Shown piece after piece: positions 1-5,695 of a DNA stretch of 5,836 nt. The DNA comes from Brevundimonas vancanneytii (GTDB lineage Bacteria > Pseudomonadota > Alphaproteobacteria > Caulobacterales > Caulobacteraceae), in contig CAMCIP010000147.1 of NCBI GenBank assembly GCA_945874855.1, positions 1-5,836 of the forward strand, given 5' to 3'. Made by a program: the position numbers and the translations under genes. The notes beneath the pieces are model-generated. The model was not told the origin of the DNA. It saw nothing but the letters and a program-made list of their open reading frames with translations, and did not search any database. Position 1 is the first letter of the stretch. Every line of letters begins with the position of its first letter.

Positions 1-11
1 TATTCGGGGCC

Positions 12-85
12 GCGGGGGCCGCATCCCCGCCGTCCGGGCAAATCGCCGGGCGGTTCACCCTTGCTGACCTTTCAGGAGGCTGACC
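12..85 (+). promoter_or_regulatory. ROSE-like RNA thermometer in the hsp20 leader
   Basis: The leader can fold into three hairpins. The first pairs 12-17 with 25-30 (six GC-rich pairs). The second pairs 34-37 with 46-49. The third, next to the start codon, pairs CUUGCU (60-65) with the Shine-Dalgarno AGGAGG (74-79) across an 8-base loop. In that stem G63 faces G76, which is the U(U/C)GCU-against-AGGA arrangement with a G-G opposition known from ROSE elements. The stem can extend outward, 52-54 with 83-85 and 56-57 with 81-82, right up to the ATG at 86. Known ROSE elements hide the ribosome site of hsp20 genes at low temperature and melt on heating. The same role is inferred here from pairing done by eye. 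The transcription start, and any RpoH promoter, lie at or beyond the left edge. Confidence 0.8.
74..79 (+). promoter_or_regulatory. Shine-Dalgarno of hsp20
   Basis: AGGAGG lies 6 bases before the ATG at 86, which is ideal spacing and fixes that start. It is the strand sequestered by the anti-Shine-Dalgarno 60-65 in the thermometer hairpin. Confidence 0.85.
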
Positions 86-559
86 ATGCGTACTTTCGAC
101 CTCACCCCCCTCTATCGTTCCGCCGTCGGTTTCGACCGTCTGGCGACCCTGCTGGAAAGCGCCGCGCGCACCGGCGAACAGGGCTGGCCGCCCTACAACA
201 TCCAGTCGACCGGCGAGAACCAGTATCGCATCGAGGTGGCCGTGGCCGGCTTCGGCCCGGACGAACTGACCCTTGAGGTCAAGGAGAACCTGCTGACCGT
301 CACCGGCCGCAAGACCGCCAACGACGACGATGCGGCCCGCACCTATCTGCATCGCGGTCTGGCCGAGCGCGACTTCGAGCGCCGCTTCCAGCTGGCCGAC
401 TATGTGGTGGTCCGGTCCGCCGATCTGGCCAACGGTCTGCTGACCGTGGATCTGGCCCGTGAACTGCCCGAGGCGCTGAAGCCCCGACGGATCGAGATCG
501 GCACGGGCAAGGCCACGCTGATCGAAGGCAAGGCCGACAAGGCCGACAAGGCCGCCTGA
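86..559 (+). CDS. Small heat-shock protein, Hsp20/alpha-crystallin family (class A, IbpA/HspA-like)
   Basis: This 157-residue cytoplasmic protein is an ATP-independent holdase: it binds unfolding proteins during heat stress and passes them to DnaK/ClpB (family knowledge). A short N-terminal arm begins MRTFDLTPLYRSAVGFDRL, typical of alphaproteobacterial class A members. The alpha-crystallin domain spans about residues 37-127 and includes the late ADLANGLLTVDL segment (112-123). A C-terminal extension carries the anchoring I-x-I motif (I136-E-I138) after PEALKPRR. Length is normal for the family. The ATG at 86 has a perfect AGGAGG 6 bases upstream and matches the family's N-terminus. The tail ends in a short KAD-KAD-KAA repeat. 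The gene is probably monocistronic, with a ROSE-like leader before it and an intrinsic terminator after it, and it converges on the pentapeptide gene ending at 624. Expression is probably controlled by temperature at translation. Confidence 0.95.
   Translation: MRTFDLTPLYRSAVGFDRLATLLESAARTGEQGWPPYNIQSTGENQYRIEVAVAGFGPDELTLEVKENLLTVTGRKTANDDDAARTYLHRGLAERDFERRFQLADYVVVRSADLANGLLTVDLARELPEALKPRRIEIGTGKATLIEGKADKADKAA
529..555 (+). repeat. Three 9-base tandem units at the hsp20 3' end
   Basis: CAAGGCCGA occurs at 529-537 and 538-546, with a one-base variant (CAAGGCCGC) at 547-555. The units are in frame and encode the Lys-Ala-Asp-type tail of the small heat-shock protein. Loss or gain of a unit would keep the frame and alter only the tail length beyond the I-x-I motif. 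Confidence 0.7.
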
Positions 560-584
560 TGTCGGCGACCTGACGTGTTTCCCG

Positions 585-617
585 GGGGGGCGGCGGCGAC
601 GCCGTCCCCCTTTCGTT
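585..617 (+). terminator. Rho-independent terminator of hsp20
   Basis: An 11-pair stem joins 585-595 to 600-610, with one G-U wobble (G590-U605). It closes on a GCGA (GNRA-type) tetraloop at 596-599 and is followed by TTTCGTTT (611-618). It lies 25 bases after the hsp20 stop. On the minus strand the same hairpin is followed by CGGGAAACACG, with no T-run, so it looks one-directional and is not an obvious terminator for the opposing pentapeptide gene. Confidence 0.85.
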
Positions 618-623
618 TGCGCG

Positions 624-1820
624 TCAGGCGACGGCCAGGCCCTGCTCCGGCGGATGGTCCACCCCCCGCAGGTCGGCCCCGGTGAAGTTGGCGCCCGTCA
701 TGTCGGCCCCCTCCAGCCGGGCATAGCGCAGGCTGGCCCCGCTGGCGTCCACCGCCTTTGACCGCCCCCCGCCCAACGGCAGCGGCGACAGGATCGCGCC
801 ACGCAGATCGGCCTGGTTCAGCAGGGCGCCGCACAGACGTGCACCGCGCAGGTCGGTGCCTCGCAGGCCGGCGCCGCGCAGGTCCGCCCCCTCGAGGTTC
901 GCGCCCTGCAAGGCCACGCCTGTCAGGTCCATGCCGACCATACAGGCGCCCTTGGCACTGAGGGCCGGCAGTTTCAGTCCCTTCAGGCGCGCGCCGAGCG
1001 GACGCAGGTCCTCGCCGTCGAGCTTCGCAGGATCGCCCAGAACGCCGCCGCTCTCGGCCCAGGCGTTGCCGTCCAGCGCCCGCTCCAGAAGTTCAGCCGC
1101 GCGGGCCATGGCCTCGCGGGTCGGCTCGCGCAGGGAGCCGGTCATGTCGGTGCGTTCGGTATGGGCCGTCTCCATGGCGACGCCCGTCAGGATCGTCCCT
1201 ACCATGCGGGCGCCGGACAGATTGGCGCCGCTGACCTCGGCCCCCTCCATCATGGCGCCGGACAGGTCGGCCTCCTTCAGATTGGCGCCGGTCAGCACCG
1301 TGCCCTTCATCGCGCAGTCCGTGAAGTCGACCTTGTGGGCCGAAAAGCCGTTCAGCGCGGCGCCGTCGAGGCGGGCGCCCGAAAAGCTGGCCCCGTCGGC
1401 CACGCCCTGGCGCGTCTCGTTCCGGACCGAGGACAGGCCCTTGGTGGCGTGGGGCACCGCGATGACGCCTTCGCGGAAGTCGGCCTTCGTCAGGTCGGCC
1501 CGGTGCAGGGTCGCGCCCCGCAGACAGGCGCCCCGAAGGTCGGCCCGGGTCAGATCGGCGTCGGTGAAGTCCGCGCCCTTCAGATCGCAGCAGAACAGCA
1601 CCGCCCGGGTCAGCCGCGCCCTGGCCAGATGGGCGCCCTCCAGCGAACAGCCGCTGAAGTCGGCGTCGTCCAGACGGCGTCCGGCCAGGCTCAGGCCGCG
1701 CAGGTCGATGAATTTCAGGGCCAGCCGACGTCCGCCCGCCCGTCCGTCGACGAACCGCTCATGGCCCGCGATCAACAGATCCAGGTCACCCTGGCCCAGG
1801 GCGCGTCGGGAGAAGGTCAT
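624..1820 (-). CDS. Pentapeptide-repeat protein, downstream paralog of the pair
   Basis: This 398-residue protein is built mostly of A(D/N)LxG-type pentapeptides, which fold into a right-handed four-sided beta-helix in known structures. Repeat blocks cover about residues 37-118, 142-230 and 267-388. They are separated by a break starting REGVIA (116-121), a charged helical linker (231-253) with the signature WAESGG (254-259) running into DGEDLRPL (268-275), and a short break SPLPLGGGRSKAV (345-357). The N-terminal 36 residues are non-repeat and contain GHER and GGRR. No signal peptide or membrane segment is seen, so it is probably cytoplasmic. The start is the ATG at 1818-1820. It overlaps the upstream gene's stop (ATGA) and has GGAG 7 bases before it. 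A longer reading frame reaching back to 2282 is only overlap with the upstream gene. Function is unknown. It is about twice the length of Qnr/MfpA gyrase-protecting proteins, and I do not assign that role. Confidence 0.9.
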   Translation of the reverse strand: MTFSRRALGQGDLDLLIAGHERFVDGRAGGRRLALKFIDLRGLSLAGRRLDDADFSGCSLEGAHLARARLTRAVLFCCDLKGADFTDADLTRADLRGACLRGATLHRADLTKADFREGVIAVPHATKGLSSVRNETRQGVADGASFSGARLDGAALNGFSAHKVDFTDCAMKGTVLTGANLKEADLSGAMMEGAEVSGANLSGARMVGTILTGVAMETAHTERTDMTGSLREPTREAMARAAELLERALDGNAWAESGGVLGDPAKLDGEDLRPLGARLKGLKLPALSAKGACMVGMDLTGVALQGANLEGADLRGAGLRGTDLRGARLCGALLNQADLRGAILSPLPLGGGRSKAVDASGASLRYARLEGADMTGANFTGADLRGVDHPPEQGLAVA

Positions 1821-3076
1821 GCGGCGGCTCCGTGGCGCGGGGCGGGGGCGATCGGGGCGGGCAGGCCCTGGGCTCCGTCCAGCCGGGCCCGGGTCAGATC
1901 GGCTTCGGTCAGGACGGCGCGGCGAAGGTCGGCGCGCGACAGGTCGGTGCCCCGGAGACAGGCGCCGCTGAGGTCGGCGGGCAACAGGCGGTCCGGGCCG
2001 ATCATCAGGGGCCCCAGATGGGCGTCGCGCAGGTCGGCGCCGTTCAGACGCGCCCCGGCCAGCCGGGCCCCGCGCAGGTCGGCCGACCGCAGATTGGTGG
2101 ACCGCAGATCGACGCCCTCCAGATGCGCGCCCTGAAGCTGCACCCCCTCCATGTCCAGGCCGTAGAAGACCGCCCCCCTGGCCGACAGGGCGGTCAGGTT
2201 CAGCCCGCGGATGGTCTTCAGCGCCCTCAGATCGACGCCGTCGAACGACGAGGGACGGCCCTCGGCCCCTCCGCTTTCGCACCAGAGGGCATGCTCACGC
2301 AGCATCTCGGCGGCCGGCATGCGGCTGACGGGCGAGGCCGAGGACCGGTCGTCCGTCAGGGCCCCCTCCATGCGCGCGCCGTCGGTCCGCCACTGGGTGG
2401 CGTTGACGCCCACCAGCACGGCGTCGCGGAGATCGGCCCCGGACAGGTCGGCGCCCGAGAGGTCGGCCCCCGCCAGATCGGCGCCGCGGAAACTGGCCTG
2501 TTTCAGATTGGCGCGGACCAGCTTGCAGTCCTTCATCACCGCATCGGTAAAATCGGCCTGGGTGGCCACGATGCCCGCCATCTTGGACCGCTGCAGATTG
2601 GCGCCGGCGAGACAGGCGCCGTGGGCCCGGGTCTCCTGTCCATCCAGGGTGCGACGCTGGGCGTCGACGACGCGATAGCCGACCCTGGCGTCGGCGGCGG
2701 CGATGGCGCCTTCTCGCAGGTCGGCCTCGAACAGGTCGGCCCCGGACAGGTCGGCCCCGCGCAGGCAGGCACCGCGCAGGTCCGCCCGTCGCAGGCTGGC
2801 CTCGACCAGCAGGGCGTCCTGGAGGTCGGCCCCGAAGAAGGTGGCATTGTCCAGTTTGGCCCCGGACAGGTCGGTGCCGATCAGGCAGGCGGCGGCGAAG
2901 TCCGCATCGGCCAGGTTGCGTCCCTTCAGGCTCAGGCCGCCCAGATCCATCCAGGCGAACACCGCGCGCGCGCCGCCGGGCCGCGCCTGCCACAGGCGGT
3001 CGTGACGCGCGCAGATCGCGTCGAGCTCTTGCTGGGTCAGCCGTCGACGCACGACGGCCGGAGCGGAGTCGGCCAT
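1817..3076 (-). CDS. Pentapeptide-repeat protein, upstream paralog of the pair
   Basis: This 419-residue protein has the same architecture as the product of the following gene. A non-repeat N-terminus (1-41, with helical LTQQELDAICARHDRLW) is followed by pentapeptide blocks at about 43-124, 150-240 and 277-403. The interruptions match in place: REGAIA (121-126) with a 25-residue loop, a linker with WCESGG (265-270) leading to DGVDLRAL (279-286), and GPLMIGPDRLLP (355-366). The sharpest repeats are residues 196-216, four consecutive GADL units. No signal peptide or membrane segment is visible. The ATG at 3074-3076 is the only plausible start, yet no Shine-Dalgarno lies before it. It is 49 bases downstream of the RibD-like gene. 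Its last four bases, ATGA, start the next gene. Pentapeptide proteins can mimic DNA or act as rigid scaffolds, but nothing here identifies a partner. Coding is certain; function is unknown. Confidence 0.9.
   Translation of the reverse strand: MADSAPAVVRRRLTQQELDAICARHDRLWQARPGGARAVFAWMDLGGLSLKGRNLADADFAAACLIGTDLSGAKLDNATFFGADLQDALLVEASLRRADLRGACLRGADLSGADLFEADLREGAIAAADARVGYRVVDAQRRTLDGQETRAHGACLAGANLQRSKMAGIVATQADFTDAVMKDCKLVRANLKQASFRGADLAGADLSGADLSGADLRDAVLVGVNATQWRTDGARMEGALTDDRSSASPVSRMPAAEMLREHALWCESGGAEGRPSSFDGVDLRALKTIRGLNLTALSARGAVFYGLDMEGVQLQGAHLEGVDLRSTNLRSADLRGARLAGARLNGADLRDAHLGPLMIGPDRLLPADLSGACLRGTDLSRADLRRAVLTEADLTRARLDGAQGLPAPIAPAPRHGAAA
1828..1831 (-). promoter_or_regulatory. 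Shine-Dalgarno of the downstream pentapeptide gene
   Basis: GGAG on the minus strand lies inside the last codons of the upstream paralog, 7 bases before the ATG at 1820. Together with the ATGA overlap (1817-1820), it decides the start and suggests translational coupling. Confidence 0.7.
2431..2490 (-). repeat. Clearest stretch of 15-base pentapeptide-coding tandem repeats
   Basis: Four consecutive 15-base units, each beginning G(A/G)TCGGC on the plus strand, encode successive (A/G)ADL pentapeptides of the upstream paralog (about residues 196-216). Similar degenerate 15-base periodicity runs through both pentapeptide genes, for example near 831-905 and 2731-2790. It reflects protein repeats and is not an independent DNA element, though it could promote slippage or recombination within and between the two genes. 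Confidence 0.75.
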
Positions 3077-3125
3077 GGGGCCAGACTGCCGCAGCAGGCT
3101 TAAGGAAGCGTTGGAACGGCCACGC

Positions 3126-3749
3126 TCAGACGGTCAGCAGCCCTTGCGCCGACAGGGCCTCGGCCAGTTCGCCCGGACCCACCCACACCCGGGTGTAGCC
3201 GGCCTCGCCCAGACGGGTCAGTTCGGTGGTCAGGTCGGCCTTGGGCGAGGCGGCGAAGCGGGCGTCGAAGCCCGCGCCGTCCTCCGACAGACGCACCATC
3301 GGCCGCCCGGTCTCGACCCGATGCAGATAGCCCTCGTAGAGGACCGCCGCCCGGTCGGCCAGGACGCCGGTCTCGACCTCCAGCCCGGCCTTGCGCAGCC
3401 GTTCCACGCCGCGCCCGGCGGCAAAGGGCGAGGGGTCGACCGCCGCCACCACCACCCGTGCCACGCCCGCGTCCAGCAGGAACTGGGCGCAGGACGTCCG
3501 CCCCGACGAGCGGGCACCGCACGGCTCCATGGTCACATAGGCGGTCGCGCCGCGCGCGGCCTCCCCGGCCAGCGGCACGGCCTGTTCCTCGGCATGCGGC
3601 CGGCCGCCGTCGGCGGTCGCGGCCTCGCCCACCACCTCGTCGCCCGCCACGATCACGCAGCCGACCGCCGGATTGGGCCAGGTCCGGCCCATCCGCCCGG
3701 TGGCCAGGTCGATGGCGCGCGCCATCCAGACCTCGTCCGACCCGCTCAC
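3126..3749 (-). CDS. RibD-like zinc deaminase with a collapsed reductase half
   Basis: The product has 207 residues. RibD makes an early riboflavin intermediate by deaminating a pyrimidine with its N-terminal zinc domain and reducing it with its C-terminal half. The deaminase domain (about 5-145) is clear: NPAVGCVIV (26-34), zinc/catalytic H52-A-E54, and a second site P76-C77 with C87 and GRT (83-85). The spacing C77 to C87 is one residue longer than in canonical RibD, and the usual SHHG is replaced by GARSSG. After GRPMVRL (148-154) only about 50 residues remain, while full RibD proteins run to about 370. They resemble the first strand of the reductase joined to its last part (YTRVWVGPGELAEAL), so the NADPH-binding core is missing. 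The GTG start at 3747-3749 overlaps the gpmA stop (GTGA) and has GGAG 8 bases upstream. A longer frame into gpmA is Arg-rich shadow. It may be a deaminase-only enzyme or have another substrate. Confidence 0.85.
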   Translation of the reverse strand: MSGSDEVWMARAIDLATGRMGRTWPNPAVGCVIVAGDEVVGEAATADGGRPHAEEQAVPLAGEAARGATAYVTMEPCGARSSGRTSCAQFLLDAGVARVVVAAVDPSPFAAGRGVERLRKAGLEVETGVLADRAAVLYEGYLHRVETGRPMVRLSEDGAGFDARFAASPKADLTTELTRLGEAGYTRVWVGPGELAEALSAQGLLTV

Positions 3750-4462
3750 GCGGCGATCTCCGGCAGGGGCGTCGCCCGGGCCGCGTCCAGATAGCGGGCC
3801 GCGACAGGATTCAGGGCCGCGTCCAGCTCGATCTCCAGCGGATTGCCGGTCGGAATCTCCACCTCGACGATCCGGTCGTCCGGCACGGCGAACAGATGTT
3901 TGACGATGGCGCGCAGGCTGTTGCCGTGGGCGGCGATCAGCACGTCCTGCCCGGCGCGCAGCCGCGGCGCGATCTCGGCGTCCCAATAGGGCACGACGCG
4001 GTCCAGCGTGGTCTTCAGGCTCTCCGTGTCCGGAATGTTCTGCCCGGCGTAGCGAGGGTCCGCATCGAAATCGAACTCCCCGCCCGGCGCCAGCGGCGGA
4101 GGCGGCACATCATAGCTGCGGCGCCAGACCTTGACCTGGTCCTCGCCGTGCTTTTCGGCGGTCTCGGCCTTGTTCAATCCCGTCAGGCCGCCGTAGTGCC
4201 GCTCGTTCAGACGCCAGTCCTCGACCGTCGGCACGTCCTTCAGCCCCGCGGTCATCAGGGCCAGGGCCCCGGTGCGCCGGGCCCGGGTCAGAACCGAGGT
4301 GAACATCACCGCCGGCGTGAAGCCGGCCTCGGCCAGCAGTTCGCCGGCGCGACGGCCTTCGGCTTCCCCCCGTTCGGTCAGGTCGACGTCGACCCAGCCG
4401 GTGAAGCGGTTCTCAAGGTTCCACAGGCTCTGGCCGTGGCGCAGCAGGACGAGGCGGGGCAT
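3746..4462 (-). CDS. gpmA: 2,3-bisphosphoglycerate-dependent phosphoglycerate mutase
   Basis: This 238-residue cytoplasmic enzyme interconverts 3-phosphoglycerate and 2-phosphoglycerate in glycolysis and gluconeogenesis, through a phosphohistidine. The family signature LLRHGQSLWN starts at residue 6. R8, H9 (the phospho-acceptor) and G10 form the RHG motif. R60 lies in TSVLTRARRT, E87 in LNERHYGGLTG, and the second catalytic histidine H179 in AAHGNSLRA. All catalytic positions expected from the Escherichia coli enzyme are present, and the length is close to the family norm. The ATG at 4462 gives the typical MPRLVLLRHG start; GAGG lies 9 bases upstream. The gene follows the serine hydrolase after 55 bases and overlaps the RibD-like gene by four bases (GTGA), so the latter is probably cotranscribed and translationally coupled. 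Nothing appears broken. Confidence 0.96.
   Translation of the reverse strand: MPRLVLLRHGQSLWNLENRFTGWVDVDLTERGEAEGRRAGELLAEAGFTPAVMFTSVLTRARRTGALALMTAGLKDVPTVEDWRLNERHYGGLTGLNKAETAEKHGEDQVKVWRRSYDVPPPPLAPGGEFDFDADPRYAGQNIPDTESLKTTLDRVVPYWDAEIAPRLRAGQDVLIAAHGNSLRAIVKHLFAVPDDRIVEVEIPTGNPLEIELDAALNPVAARYLDAARATPLPEIAA
3758..3761 (-). promoter_or_regulatory. Shine-Dalgarno of the RibD-like gene
   Basis: GGAG on the minus strand, within the end of gpmA, sits 8 bases before the GTG at 3749. It supports the GTG over the later in-frame ATG (residue 9 of the GTG-started product), which would leave less of the N-terminal helix of the deaminase. Confidence 0.65.
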
Positions 4463-4501
4463 GGGACGGGGCCTCTCCGGACGCAGGGCCCGGGGGTAGG
4501 A

Positions 4502-4515
4502 CCGGCGCCCGCCGG
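4502..4515 (-). other. GC-rich hairpin between the serine hydrolase and gpmA
   Basis: CCGGCG and CGCCGG form a perfect 14-base dyad just after the serine hydrolase stop. The downstream sequence on the minus strand (TCCTACC) lacks a real T-run, so this is at best a weak terminator or an mRNA-stabilising stem. The rest of the 55-base gap carries the GAGG ribosome site of gpmA and no clear promoter. Confidence 0.35.
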
Positions 4516-4517
4516 GG

Positions 4518-5561
4518 TCAAGCGGCGGGCGTTCCGCAGGCGACGGCGCGGATCAGCTCGATCGACAGGCCCTCGCCGCGCCACACCTCGCCGAAATCGG
4601 TCCGTCGGTCACTGGACTGGACCGCGATCGCGAGGCCGTAGTCGGGCAGCAGGAAGTTGCGCACCTGCACGCCGCCGATCTCGCCATAGCGTTCGACCAG
4701 CCGGGTCTCGCCCAGACAGGCCCCCAGATCCGGGGCATAGGACCAGACGCTGAGCGCAGCATAGCCGGAGGCCGGGTCACCGGTCAGCATCACCGCCAGC
4801 GAGTCGGCCGAGATCAATCGACCCGCCATCAGCGCCGCGTCGATCTTCAGCAGGTCCTCGATCGTGCCGTACAGCCCCCCCGCCGCGCCATATCCCGAAG
4901 GCCAGGCCGCCGGCTCCGGCGACCCGTCCGCCATGGTCGCCTCGACCCGGGGCCCATCGGGCAACGACAGCGAAAAGCCCAGGGGGCCGCCGATCCGCGC
5001 GTTGGCCAGGTCCAGGAAGGTCGATCCGGTGACCGCTTCGAGCACGAGGCCGAGCACGACGGTGTCGCAGTTGTTGTAGAGGAAGGTCGAGCCCGGCTCG
5101 GCCGCCACGCGGCGGCAATACTGCATCTGGTCGCCGGGAGGTCCGTCGGGCATTGCCGCCTGATCGGCCAGGCCGGACCGATGGGCCAGCAGCTGGCGGA
5201 TCGTGATCCGGTCGGCGTTCGGGACGGACGGGTCGCTCACATAGGTCGCCACGGGCGCGTCGAGGTCGATCGCGCCGGCCTCGACCTGCTGGAACACCAG
5301 TATGGCCGTGACCATCTTGGACACCGAAGCCCAGCGGAAGGCGACCGCCGGATCGCGCGGGATCCCATCCGGCGCCGCGCCCAGGGCTCCCGTCGCCATG
5401 TCGCCGCCGCGCACGACGCCGAACACGCCGGCATAGCCGCTTTCGGTCGCCAGTCTCGCCCGCACTGCGTCCCGACCGTCCGCCGCCGTCTGGGCGCCCG
5501 CCGTCGTGGCGGCCAAAAGGACGACGGCCAGCGCCGCCGCGGCCAGAGTCCAAGGCTTCAT
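4518..5561 (-). CDS. Exported serine hydrolase, beta-lactamase/DD-peptidase/esterase superfamily (class C-like fold)
   Basis: The product has 347 residues. Residues 1-23 form a signal peptide (MKPW, then a run of Ala/Leu/Val, cleavage likely after AGA before Q24), so it probably acts in the periplasm. The nucleophile motif is S79-V-S-K82 (S-x-x-K). The structural LLAHRSGL follows at 124-131, and the second catalytic motif is Y162-N-N164 (Y-x-N), leading into VLGLVLEAVTG. At the place of the third motif (KTG or HxG in relatives) there is E294-I-G296, an unusual change. Four cysteines (149, 165, 282, 342) could form disulfides. The ATG at 5561 was chosen because it gives the signal peptide directly. 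A longer frame from 5675 adds 38 Arg-rich residues of intergenic sequence. The substrate (penicillin, muropeptide or ester) cannot be read from the sequence. It is transcribed away from the phosphomannomutase gene. Confidence 0.9.
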   Translation of the reverse strand: MKPWTLAAAALAVVLLAATTAGAQTAADGRDAVRARLATESGYAGVFGVVRGGDMATGALGAAPDGIPRDPAVAFRWASVSKMVTAILVFQQVEAGAIDLDAPVATYVSDPSVPNADRITIRQLLAHRSGLADQAAMPDGPPGDQMQYCRRVAAEPGSTFLYNNCDTVVLGLVLEAVTGSTFLDLANARIGGPLGFSLSLPDGPRVEATMADGSPEPAAWPSGYGAAGGLYGTIEDLLKIDAALMAGRLISADSLAVMLTGDPASGYAALSVWSYAPDLGACLGETRLVERYGEIGGVQVRNFLLPDYGLAIAVQSSDRRTDFGEVWRGEGLSIELIRAVACGTPAA

Positions 5562-5646
5562 CGATCCGTCCCCCGACGTCGACCTGCGCGACGCTCCTTG
5601 GGCACCATAGCATCGGCGTCGCCGCCGCGTCCCCGTTGCGGGCCTG

Positions 5647-5666
5647 CGACCAGACGCCTCTGGTCG
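5647..5666. promoter_or_regulatory. Perfect inverted repeat, candidate operator
   Basis: The dyad CGACCAGA-CGCC-TCTGGTCG has two perfect 8-base arms around a 4-base centre. It stands about 30 bases upstream of the candidate -35 of the rightward promoter and 86 bases before the leftward gene. No T-run follows on either strand, which argues against a terminator. A dimeric regulator could bind here, but I do not recognise the motif. Confidence 0.45.
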
Positions 5667-5695
5667 AGCGGCCATGGCCTCGACGACGGCGACGC

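Noticed and set aside
856..2135. Overlapping plus-strand open frames opposite the downstream pentapeptide gene
   Set aside because: They are Arg/Ser/Ala-rich or QIGA-like shadows produced by high GC and the 15-base repeats. They conflict with a well-supported gene.
1821..2282. N-terminal extension of the downstream pentapeptide gene to 2282
   Set aside because: The extension overlaps the upstream paralog and is Arg/Pro/Gly-rich out-of-frame sequence. The ATG at 1820 has GGAG 7 bases upstream and aligns with the paralog's N-terminus.
630..2990. CRISPR-like or satellite repeat array
   Set aside because: The periodicity is a degenerate 15 bases in coding phase with no spacers. It is explained by pentapeptide codons.
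624..3076. Quinolone-resistance (Qnr/MfpA) assignment for the pentapeptide proteins
   Set aside because: The proteins are about 400 residues with three blocks and breaks, unlike the roughly 190-220-residue continuous helix of Qnr/MfpA. Repeat similarity alone does not support gyrase protection.
1832..3103. Long plus-strand open frame (423 codons) rich in QVGA/QIGA repeats
   Set aside because: It is the reverse reading of the pentapeptide codons: the complement of GCC-GAC-CTG units lacks stops in this frame. Its apparent repeats are entirely explained by the opposite strand, and no ribosome site or known domain is visible.
3750..3986. N-terminal extension of the RibD-like gene into gpmA
   Set aside because: It would add 79 Arg-rich residues without homology and overlap gpmA by over 230 bases. 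The GTG at 3749 with GGAG fits the deaminase domain boundary.
3458..4753. Plus-strand open frame (431 codons) opposite gpmA and the deaminase
   Set aside because: It is Arg/Pro-rich and lacks a domain or ribosome site, and it lies antisense to gpmA, which has every catalytic residue.
5562..5675. Serine hydrolase start at 5675
   Set aside because: The extra 38 residues are Arg-rich and would bury the signal peptide. The ATG at 5561 places the signal peptide at the N-terminus.
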